From contig BBXU01002498.1 of NCBI GenBank assembly GCA_001598975.1, positions 1 through 35,948 of the forward strand: 35,948 nucleotides of DNA, in the 5' to 3' direction. Origin of the DNA: Parachlorella kessleri. Taxonomy: Eukaryota > Chlorophyta > Trebouxiophyceae > Chlorellales > Chlorellaceae. The notes under the pieces were generated by a model. It made no database searches. It had not been told where the DNA came from and saw nothing but the letters and a program-made list of their open reading frames with translations. The position numbers were made by a program, and so were the translations under genes. The first letter of the stretch is position 1. Each line of letters begins with the position of its first letter. This document shows, piece after piece, positions 15,277 to 24,019 of the stretch.

Positions 15277-18128
15277 ATGAGCAAGATGGACGCAGAGAGC
15301 TCCACTCTCGGCTCAGCGGCTGCCCTAATACTGGACGGTCGCCTGGCGAAGTCGACGCTTTTCCAAGAGAAGGATCCCCATGTGAGGCCGCTATCCTGCT
15401 CAGTGACCCGCTCATCAGAGCGCCTGCTCTCTGTCATGAAGGGCCATTCGCGGGTGACTCACTGGCTGCGGCTTTGGCTTGATTGCAGGTCCATGTTGTC
15501 CCCAGCACCTCCAACCCCGGCCCTCTTGGGTTCTTCAGTTTTGGATTCTGCTGCATATTGCTGATGGTGGGTAGTGGGCTGCACTGATGGGGATCTTCTT
15601 TGTTTACCCAGCCTGGCCAGTCGCCTGGCCACCTATCGACCTGCCACTCGCACTCAGAGAAAGCTCAGTCACTATGGTTTTATGAAATGTACAGAAGGAT
15701 ACTGGAAGGCCTGGTCTTGCAGTGCTGCCCATCGCGTGCAGCGCACATACCATCTCAACAGGCCAACGTGCGTGGACTGTGTTCCTTCCATAGCCTACAA
15801 CTCTCACACGCTCCTATCCTCTGTAGGGTGTGCTGACTGAGTGGGTGGAACCAGCCGCAGCCCAGGCAGTGTATGGGTTTGCCTTCACATTTGCCGGACT
15901 GGTAAGTCGGGAAGTTCTTTGTGCCTCCCACCCGCCGACGCAACGGTTGTGCTCTGAACATACGGGCAACTCTGTACCACTGTGTCAAGTCTTTGGTTGC
16001 GGACGATAATTGTTTCAGACATGGGCCAAGACCAACACACGCCCTCCCACATCGCTGGCAATGACCCTCACCAAGCGCACCGCACCCCGAGCACCTCCTG
16101 TTCCATGTTCCCTGCAGGGCCAGGTGCTTGTGGGCATCCTGGAGTTCCAAAGAAAGAACGTCTTTGCCTCCAATGCGTTCCTGTGCTACGGCTTCTTCTG
16201 GCTTGGAACTGCCCTCAACGGCACCCTCCAAGGTGCAGGCATCTGGACACCCACCGTGAAAGGAGCCCAGATGGCGGTATGTCGATCTGAGGACCTTGCC
16301 GTGCTTCAAACCGCTTGCCATCTGGCGACACCTTTGTGCAAGCTGCTGAGCCTTGAGTTCAAATTCTACCAGAGCTTCTTTGCCCATGCCTGCCCATGAA
16401 AGTATGGATGGCTGCCCCTGTGCACCACTGCGTTTGGACAGCTTGCCAAGGCATCCCCTGACTGTCTCTCCCTGGTTTCTGTCTGCAGCACGCGCTTTGG
16501 GGCTGCATCACGGTGAGTTATCCGGCTACGTAATGTATGTGACATTGTCCCCAAGTTGTACTAAATAGCCGAGACCCTTGGCTTATCACTACCAGTTGTA
16601 CAACATCTGCATCCCTCCCAACACGTAGTACTTCTTCGCCTTTGCAGATCTTCTTCTGGCTACAAACCTTCATCCTCAACGTGGCACTCTGTGCGCTCTT
16701 CCTCTCTCTTGCTATCCTCTTCTTCCTGCTTTCCGCTGCACAGACCCACCCTGGCATTACCAAGGTGAGACTGCTGCAACCCTTCACTCTCACAATGTGC
16801 TACTTTTACGTTTGTAGCTCCGCGTTTGCATGGTTGGCACTGACCGGTCAGTAATGGCTAGAAGGCGACAGCTTGCCAATTGGTGCTGGCACTCAGACCC
16901 AAGCACCTGCCGGTCCCTTGCCTTGCTCCTACGCTAAGGCATAGACTACAGCCGTATCAAGGCCTCGCTGCATGCTTGGTTGTGACTATGAAACCTCAGG
17001 TAGCCATGCATGCCAACGACCCCAGTGCTGCCCTTGGGCTGTGCAGGCCACCGGCGGCTGGGGTGTGATGGTGGCTATCATCTCTTTCTACATCGGTGTT
17101 GCTATCCTCTTCATCGAGATGTATGGCAAGGTGGGTGCCGAGCTGTCAAGCAATGCTGGGCGCTGCAGTTTGATGCACGCTGCTGCTGCTCACCTACGGC
17201 GACTGCAGGTCCTTTGGTCGTGGTCGTGGACCTTAAACACGATTGGTTATGGACTGTGTGGTGCTGGGAGCGAGTTGAGTTTACTCCTCCTGTGTGCACT
17301 GGGGCTCCCTAATCCCACTCCCCATGTGCACTGGTTGGACGGGTTTTGGGAGTTTCCCGTCTGACACCCATGCACCCCAGCCCCAGATCGAACCCCAGCC
17401 GATATACTAGCTGGGCGGCTTGGAGTAGGCGCCCAAGTTGAGGATTCAAGTCTCCATATCCATGAAAGCGAGGGCTAGCGGGCCATGTGATGAAGGGGTG
17501 GCGGCCAGCTAGCAGCGCTCGAGTGGTGCATGCCATCAAACCGGTCACTGTCAGTGTGTCAATCCTAGCTGTGATTTCAAGACCCAAGGTCGTTCCATTG
17601 TGGTGGGGATCCAGTGGTTCAGCCTGCAGCAAACGGTAGTGACTGCCTGCCTAGTAGCAGCCTGGTTGAGACTTCATTTCTAGGTGTGACAAGATTGTGA
17701 CTGACCCGCAAGGGTGGTGGAAAGCTGTAAGACTAGACTAGACTAGGTCCTTTGGCAGGTCCAGGAGGGCATGCTTCAAAGCTGGCCAGCAATGCTTCCC
17801 TTGACCCACGCCCCTGGCCGGTGCCCACTGGGCATCACTCGGCACCCAGCTACGGCTGGACGGCGAGGCGTATTTATATATTTATTTATTTATTTATTCA
17901 GCAACGCTTCCTAAAGGGCCTCCCCATGCACCATATGGCAGACGGTCCCATGGGCATGACCCACTTGTCAGCGAACCTGGCCACGTGAAGCGTGCGCTCC
18001 TGTTGTCCACCCCTCCCCTGCAGGAGATCCTCCCTGTGGGCACTTTCAACTGGAATGCCATGAAGCGCCGCTTCGGCCCTGTCGGTACCAAGCGTTGGAG
18101 TACAAACGCTGACGCCACCAACGTCTGA
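15277..18128 (+). CDS. GPR1/FUN34/YaaH (SatP) family acetate/succinate transporter, 8 exons
   Basis: Members of this family are small six-helix membrane channels for acetate and succinate (yeast Ato, E. coli SatP, Chlamydomonas GFY proteins). Exons: 15277-15381, 15489-15566, 15827-15901, 16118-16276, 16489-16512, 16648-16764, 17047-17130 and 18024-18128. All introns are in phase 0 and the product is 248 residues. The family signature appears as NPGPLGFFSFGF at the start of helix 1. Hydrophobic helices follow: AVYGFAFTFAGL, GQVLVGILEF, FLCYGFFWLGTALNG, a long one in exon 6 (CALFLSLAILFFLLSA) and GVMVAIISFYIGVAILF. The first 35 residues are a soluble tail. Exon 5 is only 24 bases long. The cellular membrane (plasma, microbody or other) cannot be read from the sequence. 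It shares a 301-base divergent promoter with the alcohol dehydrogenase. Confidence 0.95.
17871..17898. repeat. TTTA microsatellite in the last intron of the acetate carrier gene
   Basis: TATTTATATATTTATTTATT-type sequence (about six TTTA units) sits in the 893-base intron 7, about 125 bases before the acceptor. The rest of that intron shows no exon or RNA gene I can support. Confidence 0.7.
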
Positions 18129-18616
18129 GCCGGCAGGAAAGCCACATGTGGCCCCTTTGCACTGCCAGGTGTCTTTTAATGTCTTGTAGCCCTCTTGGCT
18201 TTTCCTTGTGCACTCTGCTATGGCACCGCTCCTGTTGGGTTTGAAGCTGTCTACTTGGGCAAGGCCGGTGGTGGTGGCCTTCTGTATGATATCATCATAG
18301 GTGCTGGTTACAAGTGTAGCGGCCATTGGCTGCGCTGGATAGGTCTGAGGCCTGTTCTACCCTCGCTACAATTTTGCTCTTTTTCCCTCTTGTTTACTGC
18401 GATTTTGTAGAGTCTCTTGGTACTAGTACTGATGGACTGTGAACCAGGCCCTTGTCTGCTCTGCTCCCTTCATGCTGCGTCCTTTGTGCACCAACCTGTC
18501 TGCACCAACCTTGGTATAGAAAACCGTGGAAGATAACCTGATATTCCTGTGCCTGGAGCTGCGGTGGCTCCCCAGCAGTTACTGATTGCCCAGATGGCCT
18601 GCCTCCCCGGTTACGA

Positions 18617-18621
18617 TGTAA
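18617..18621 (+). terminator. Candidate poly(A) signal TGTAA of the acetate carrier gene
   Basis: TGTAA 489 bases past the TGA stop, in an AT-rich setting (GATGTAAGATATTTAAG). Confidence 0.5.
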
Positions 18622-18671
18622 GATATTTAAGTATGTTTGGCAAAGACAGACATCCCATTAATTTGGGAACC

Positions 18672-18850
18672 ATGTAGACATGGTTCCAGGCTTGACATGC
18701 CTTGACATGCTGTGACATGAGTCAAGTATGTCTGGGCATGTAGGAGATGGGTCATGTCCGAGATGACTCCTGTCAGGCCATGTTGACAGGGAGCATGTCG
18801 ACATGGGGCATGTGGATATGATGTTGACATGGGGCATGTCGGGCAGGATG
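18672..18850. repeat. CATGTC/GACATG repeat cluster 1
   Basis: About nine copies of GACATG or its complement CATGTC occur at irregular spacing (often 8-20 bases) on both strands, including the palindrome CATGTCGACATG and repeated GACATGGGGCATGT. A second cluster of the same motif lies at 21476-21653. The function is unknown. Confidence 0.75.
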
Positions 18851-19027
18851 CCCAGGCCTCTTCCCAGGGCTGCTGGGCCTGCCACGGGCATGCAGGGCAG
18901 TGTCTGGCATGACTACACTCTGCCAGGACCTGAACCAATTAGTTGTTACCGTCCAAATGTAACCTGGCAAGCCCCTGAGAGGGTTCTGCTGGTGCATTGC
19001 CTCATATGGTAGCCATACTAAGTTTGC

Positions 19028-19612
19028 TAGTAGAGTATTGCGTTGCCAAAAGTAACCTGAGCCTCAGAACAACGACCCTTCATCACCACAGCAAAGGCGA
19101 GCAGAAACTGGCGCAACCTGGAAACACTATCCGCCACCCGTGGGGGCAGGCACGGCATGCGCTACCCAAAAACTACACTGCCGCACAATACCTATCCACA
19201 CCTGCACTCCAGAACTAATATCAATATCACTTAGGCCCACCTTTGGCCCCAAAACTGCCAGGCTTGTCTACATAAGCCTGCTCCTGCAGGACATGCTCGC
19301 AATCAGCTATGCCACTGACCACAAACATTGTGTTGCCATTGCCATTCTTGAGCTTGCCGGCAGCCACCATAGCGACCTGAATTGTGACTGTCACCAGATC
19401 TGTCAGCTGCTAGCAGAAGAGCTCCCTGCAGCGGCAGTTCCTGCCCAGCTCCTTGCATTGGTACCGCACCTGAATCGCCTGAAGATCAGCACTGGGTCCC
19501 AGGGCTCACTCAACTCATCCTCAAGGCGCGGCTCCAGCCACTGAAGTAGCAGCACGTGCCGGTCCAAAGTGGAGCCGCCTCGGTCCCGGGCCGTGAATTG
19601 TAATGTTACCAA
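19028..19612 (-). CDS. Possible minus-strand gene of unknown function (exon-like segments only)
   Basis: Three minus-strand segments look protein-coding. About 19612-19473 reads LDRHVLLLQWLEPRLEDELS then EPWDPVLIFRRFRC, and a GTACCA donor follows. About 19407-19243 reads VTIQVAMVAAGKLKNGNGNT then MFVVSGIADCEHVLQEQAY. About 19111-19028 reads FLLAFAVVMKGRCSEAQVTF then GNAILY and a TAG stop. Splice phases can be made to agree with a GT donor inside RRFRCG and another before GTAGAC, but alternatives exist and no start codon is assigned. I recognise no family. A further open stretch at 19910-19860 (17 codons between AG and GT) could be an upstream exon. This could be a real gene seen in part, or chance. 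Confidence 0.32.
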
Positions 19613-20093
19613 CTAGTAGCTAGTAGCACAGCATCCACCTGCAAGGGCAGAGCGATACCTCAGTCCCCGCCTCACTACATTTAAGTAAGGGCAGACCAGT
19701 TGTTGGCATGACTGCAAGGACCAAGCAGCTGTGATGCCTTGTGACACCACCTTGCCGTAAGAGGAGCTCATGCCCTCCTCTGAACTCGTTTGCACTTCAA
19801 CAAAGAAGGGACCCGGGCACCTGGTGCTTCTATTAGACGATGGGTCAGACCATGCTCACCTTGCCATTGCAGTACAGCAAGTTTGGTATGAAGTTCGAGG
19901 AACACATCAGCTAGAATGAGACAACATTCCTCTTGCTTGGATGATCAACACAGCAGGAGCCATAGCGATTATCAATTAGATCTAGCCCTGTTGATAAAAG
20001 GACTTATGGCCCGCTATAGAGAGTCCTTTTAGTCATGGCGCCCATGCTGTGCCTGAGTTGACCAGTCAGTGCTTGTTCTGATCTGAAGGGGAG

Positions 20094-21886
20094 ATGCATC
20101 TAGATGCGCTATCAAGCCATACACTAATAAGGGTACTTTTGCTAGCTTACATTGGCACAGGCTGCCGACGGCGAGCTGTGCAGGTGTCTGACGTTGCGGC
20201 CTGCACAGGCCGCATCCTTAGCCTTTTGTGGGATAGCTTCGGCGTGATCAGCTATGGGATGCAGCCCGGCAAGAGGGGCTTGCAGGTTGGAAAGGTGAGG
20301 TGAGTTTTGCCCCTACGCTGGCTAGTCAACTCCCCACCGTTCCGCAAGTGTCCCACCGTTTCGTGAGTGTGTATGTCCGATCACTACTTGGCTGACCAAT
20401 CTTTTGGTGTGTGTGCAGGGACACAAGTTGAGGTGTACTTAGCTATGGTGGTATACCGCGGTAGGCTCTACCTGAGAGCCTACTTCCATGGGAACTCATA
20501 TTGGCCACTAGTGGGCACCACTCAGACTGCAGCGCTGGGAAGCTTTGCCGAACTCTTACAGATACTGTTGACATCGCGTGGGGTAAGTTGCCACACTACA
20601 CAGATAAGCCTGGCAGCCACTTAGCAAACGGTCCACCATTGGGAATGCCAAAACCTGCGTGTGCACACAGGTCGCTGATGTCACACGACAAAAACCTGAC
20701 CGCATCTTCTTCTATTTGTGACTGCTGAGCTGCTAACCTGCAGGTCATTGAAAAGCGTGTAATGAGCCTCAGACTCCCACCTTGGTGGCAAGCCAAGCAG
20801 CAGCAAGGCTTGCCTACCCTTGAAACGCCAAGTGCTGCGACTTTAAGCTGGCTTCATCTTGCCAGGTTGGTGCTGCGCTTGAGAATGCCGAGCCTCTGTT
20901 GGTCGGGTTGCTGGCTCACATCCTTCGCAGGTCCTGTAGGTGGTAGGTACCTGGGCAATCAGGAGTATATGCCTTCGTAGTTGCCTGCCACACGCTGCAT
21001 GAATGTGCGCTGAGCACCAACCCAGGCTTGCTCACTCTGCCGCAGAATCCATGCCGCCTACTCTCCTACTAGCGCCCAGGAGCAGCCTAATACTTTGGAG
21101 GGGAACCTTATTGTCTGGGGGGAAGACGAAGCTGAACAGATTGCATACAGGTGATAAGAGTTGTGGCACCGCACTGCGTTGCTTGTTAACCCCCTTTTGG
21201 TAGCTTGTGTTGTAGAGGGAGTGTTGACAATTGTGCGGACCTTCACCTTCACGGCAAAAACTGTTGTTTTAAGGCACTTCTGTACTTAGTGTGTTTGCCT
21301 TGGCACCTCCTAGCCTTCTATGCTTACCCCCTGACTTCTTCTCCTGCCCCTCTATAATAGATGGGCTTCTTAGCTTAGCTGGGTTGGTGCTACTGACTTC
21401 AGACACCCTGTAAGCCTGAACGTCAGATTATGAACTGACCGTCAAGGCCTGGCATAGTTACCCATAGCCACAAGCATGTGCCAGGACATGGCCCTTGTGG
21501 ACATGCTGTGAACATGCTCTCGACATGGGTCATGTCCACATGCCCTGGACATGCTGCATGTTTCAGCATGTCTGGACCATGTCGCGACACTATGTCAACA
21601 TGCTCTGACATGGGGGCATGTCTGGACCATGTTTACAGCATGTCAACATGCCCCCCCAAGTTTGGGATGGAAGAGTACGATTGTGCAGGTTCTTTGCGTG
21701 CTCACAACGGTATAACAACCTCCGCCGCCTTGTCCAGCGCCGCCACCAGCGAATGGCCAGTAAGACTCGTGAAGCCAAGACACCTCGGCACCTTTGTTAT
21801 TTACGAGTGCATTCACTTGTATTGTTGTTGCAGGTGAACAACCCAAGCCACTTTGCCTCATCCACAACAACTTCCCCATAGAGTAG
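20094..21886 (+). CDS. Unrecognised multi-exon gene, 3' part well supported
   Basis: The exon chain is 20419-20582, a 15-base microexon 20744-20758, 20866-20930, 21046-21150, 21689-21759 and 21834-21886 (TAG). The phases agree from 20419 to the stop. An upstream exon ends at 20294 (reading VAACTGRILSLLWDSFGVIS), open back to an ATG at 20094, but its phase does not fit 20419, so a small exon or different edge is missing. Readable segments are VYRGRLYLRAYFHGNSYW, ALENAEPLLVGLLAHILRRI, NLIVWGEDEAEQIAYRFF and RRLVQRRHQRMA. The final part is basic. There are no membrane segments and no motif I recognise. The stop is only 80 bases before the first ATG of the SBP gene, so the two may overlap as transcripts. 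Intron 21151-21688 contains repeat cluster 2. Confidence 0.5.
21476..21653. repeat. CATGTC/GACATG repeat cluster 2
   Basis: About a dozen copies of GACATG or CATGTC (and close variants such as AACATGC) fill this 180-base intronic stretch. They include GACATGGGTCATGTCCACATG and the repeated GGCATGTCTGGACCATGT. The composition matches the cluster at 18672-18850, 2.8 kb away. Confidence 0.75.
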
Positions 21887-21966
21887 CTACAAGGATACCC
21901 TCCGGATACCCGGGGCAGCAATTCCTCCCCGGCCTCCGAGCAGCGCAACTTCAGCAGGGTGGGTTG

Positions 21967-23090
21967 ATGGCGCAGCCCTCGATGCTGGGGACGTCATCGC
22001 TCACAGCTATGCAGCCTATCACCATGCATGTACCGGCGGCGGCGCCGCCGCCATTGCTACAGGCGTGGGCAGCAGCTGTGGCGGCGGAGGCGGCAGCAGC
22101 AGCCGTGGGGATGCAGGAGCTGGGCCTGCAGCAGGCCTTGGATGGGGGTTCTGGCCAGGCTGTGGTGGCAAGAGAACCCAACCGGTCGAAGAGTAGCCGC
22201 AAGCCCCCCCCCATCCTGCCAGGTCCCTGGGTGCCTAGAGATCCCACCGAAGGTAGGTGCCTAGAGAGAAAGAACGCCTGCAGGTGAAACTTGTGTTACA
22301 GTCTCTCTGATGACTTGCTGATGTCCAAAGTCGCATGTTGTTCATTGTACCACTGTGCGCCCCAGCATGGCTGGTCACACTTGCCAGCGGCTAGGACTGT
22401 ACTGGTGGCTTCCTTCTAGCACTTGCAGGTCTTGACGCTTGCAGTTGTGGTGTATGCAGTGGCGCCGGGTGTGCGGCACACACATGAAGCAGCCTGTTGT
22501 GATAATGGCCGGGGGCAAGCGCTCAAGGTGCGGGACACCGGGCTGGAATGGAAATGGTGCTTGGGAAGCGAGTCGCCTTGAGACATCTGTTACATGCTTG
22601 TCACGACCTGGTGTTGACGAACCGCAGAGCCTCCTTGCACCGTTGTTCGACCATGCTTGAATCTACAATATCTCTGCCAGCCGCGCGCAGGTTTTGCCAG
22701 GAATGCAAGGCCTTCCATGAACTGGATCACTTCGACCAGGACCGCAAGTCTTGCCGCAAGGCGCTGTGAGTTGCCAGCTTTGTCACAGGATGGCTGCAAT
22801 CCTCTCCCTCCTGCTTGCTTATGTCCACTGTCTTCATCCGGCCAGCCACTGTGGAATCTTGGTGAACAGCCTGGGCTGTTCTCATACCCAATATGTGCAA
22901 GCCTGCAAGTCCTTGGAAGTTGCTGTGTGTGTTGGATGTAATAGCTGCACCCCTGCCCTGCAGCAACGTGAGGAGGCAAGCGAGCAAGCGGAAGTCTGAA
23001 GCTTGGGCCCAAGCCACAGCGGCGGCCGCAGCCACCCAGGATGCAGGCAGCTCTCACGGCGGTGAGGCGGCAAAACGGCCCCACATTTGA
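21967..23090 (+). CDS. SBP-box (SQUAMOSA promoter-binding-like) transcription factor, apparent 1-base frameshift in exon 1
   Basis: SBP proteins are plant- and green-alga-specific transcription factors that bind GTAC-core DNA through two zinc sites. Exons: 21967-22252, 22445-22527, 22691-22765 and 22964-23090. Exon 1 encodes an Ala/Gln-rich region ending VAREPNRSKSSRKPP. A run of nine C (22204-22212) then shifts the frame: SCQVPGCLEIPPK, the start of the SBP domain, is one frame over and would be continuous if the run had eight C. Later exons give CMQWRRVCGTHMKQ, VVIMAGGKRSRFCQECKAFH and DQDRKSCRKAL. The zinc ligands are therefore CxxxxC, VCGTH, FCQEC, FH and SC, all present. A basic tail (RRQASKRKSE) would complete the nuclear localisation signal, followed by an Ala-rich end and TGA. 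Exon 1 may start further upstream. The frameshift is more likely a homopolymer read error than a true loss. Confidence 0.85.
22204..22212 (+). other. Nine-C homopolymer causing the SBP-gene frame break
   Basis: AAG followed by nine C and ATCC. With nine C the upstream frame reads SRKPPPILPG, and the SBP Cys pair CQVPGC falls in the next frame. With eight C one frame would run from the N-terminal region into the SBP domain. Confidence 0.8.
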
Positions 23091-24019
23091 CAAACACCAA
23101 GGCGCTGGAATCCCGGGAGGGCCTCTGGAGACAGGAGACCAAAACGAAGAGCGCCTTTTCTTCTCGATCGCACAAAGTTAGTCCTTCCAACGGCTTTGTC
23201 TTCTCCTTCTTCTTCATCCCAGCATTTCTTGTCGGGTTTTCCTTCCTCTCCTTCACGATTCAGTCGCGAACAGCACACCCCAGCCAGTCAACTGGCATAG
23301 TCTCCCGCGCCAGTGCCTCCTAGGCCTGTTCAGAACAGTTTACTGGCTTCCAGGTGTCTTTGGGACAGTACCCTGGCTTCCCACGCCAGTGCCTCCTAGG
23401 CCTGTTCAGAACAGTTTACTGGCTTCCAGGTGTCTTTGGGACAGTACCCTGGCTTCCCACGCCAGTGCCTCCTAGGCCTGTTCAGAACAGTTTACTGGCT
23501 TCCAGGTGTCTTTGGGACAGTACCCTGGCGGCTGGGTGTGTATTTTGTCCCACACAAAGTCGTAACTGTTGCATGTAGCTTTGGGTACAGGCACCCACAC
23601 TGCCCCGCACGGAGAGTGATCCCTTATTATTAGTAAGCTGGTTGGGCTCCGGGAAGAAGGAATGCCAAGTTGCCCTATGGTGTGGCCCCTGTGCTGACCG
23701 ACCGGACAATATGTGGTGCACAAACTGAGTCATGCTGGGACGAAGTGACAGTGGCTTCAGCTTACAGGGCGTGTCTAGTTGGCAACAGGTCACAGAGACT
23801 CACCCTGCCCCAAGTGCATCATTACTAGTAGAGCGCCGCTAGCGACTACCACAACCAACAATATCAATGGTTACTGCCAGCAGCACAGGCCGAGCAGAGG
23901 CAGAATATCAGAAAAGAAGTTTGGAATTGCAAGCTCACGCAACGCCAAGAAGGATTGTAAGAGGCCAACACTCATCAGGCCACCCACATGCAAACAAGTC
24001 TTGATAAGTGTCCCGATCT
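23091..24019. other. 3' region of the SBP gene and intergenic space
   Basis: There is no supported exon. The region contains a 76-bp minisatellite (23308-23529) and TGTAA at 23956-23960, the only clear plus-strand polyadenylation signal I noticed before the next gene. The SBP 3' UTR may thus include the minisatellite. Confidence 0.5.
23308..23529. repeat. 76-bp minisatellite, about 2.9 nearly identical copies
   Basis: The unit starts CGCCAGTGCCTCCTAGGCC and repeats at 23308, 23384 and 23460, exactly 76 bases apart. The third copy ends at ...GTACCCTGGC near 23529. The copies look identical, which points to recent amplification or homogenisation. CAGTTTACTGG and CCAGG-rich parts give some internal dyad symmetry. 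Confidence 0.9.

Larger units (their letters stand above)
18129..19027. other. 3' flank of the acetate carrier gene; no gene seen
   Basis: This stretch contains the probable 3' UTR with TGTAA at 18617-18621, followed by the first CATGTC/GACATG repeat cluster (18672-18850). No coding exon is supported. Confidence 0.55.

Noticed and set aside
15755..16387. Minus-strand open frame of 210 codons
   Set aside because: It is antisense to acetate-carrier exons 3 and 4, which are secure.
17370..17470. Possible tRNA (GGTTCGATCT-like box) in acetate-carrier intron 7
   Set aside because: The bases flanking the putative T loop cannot form the five-pair stem, and no acceptor stem is found.
19872..19918. 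Plus-strand MKFEEHIS, resembling the start of an SPX domain
   Set aside because: A stop follows after eight residues, there is no GT donor at the end, and no further SPX sequence is present.
23308..23529. CRISPR-like regular repeats
   Set aside because: The 76-base units are directly tandem with no unique spacers; this is a minisatellite in a eukaryote.
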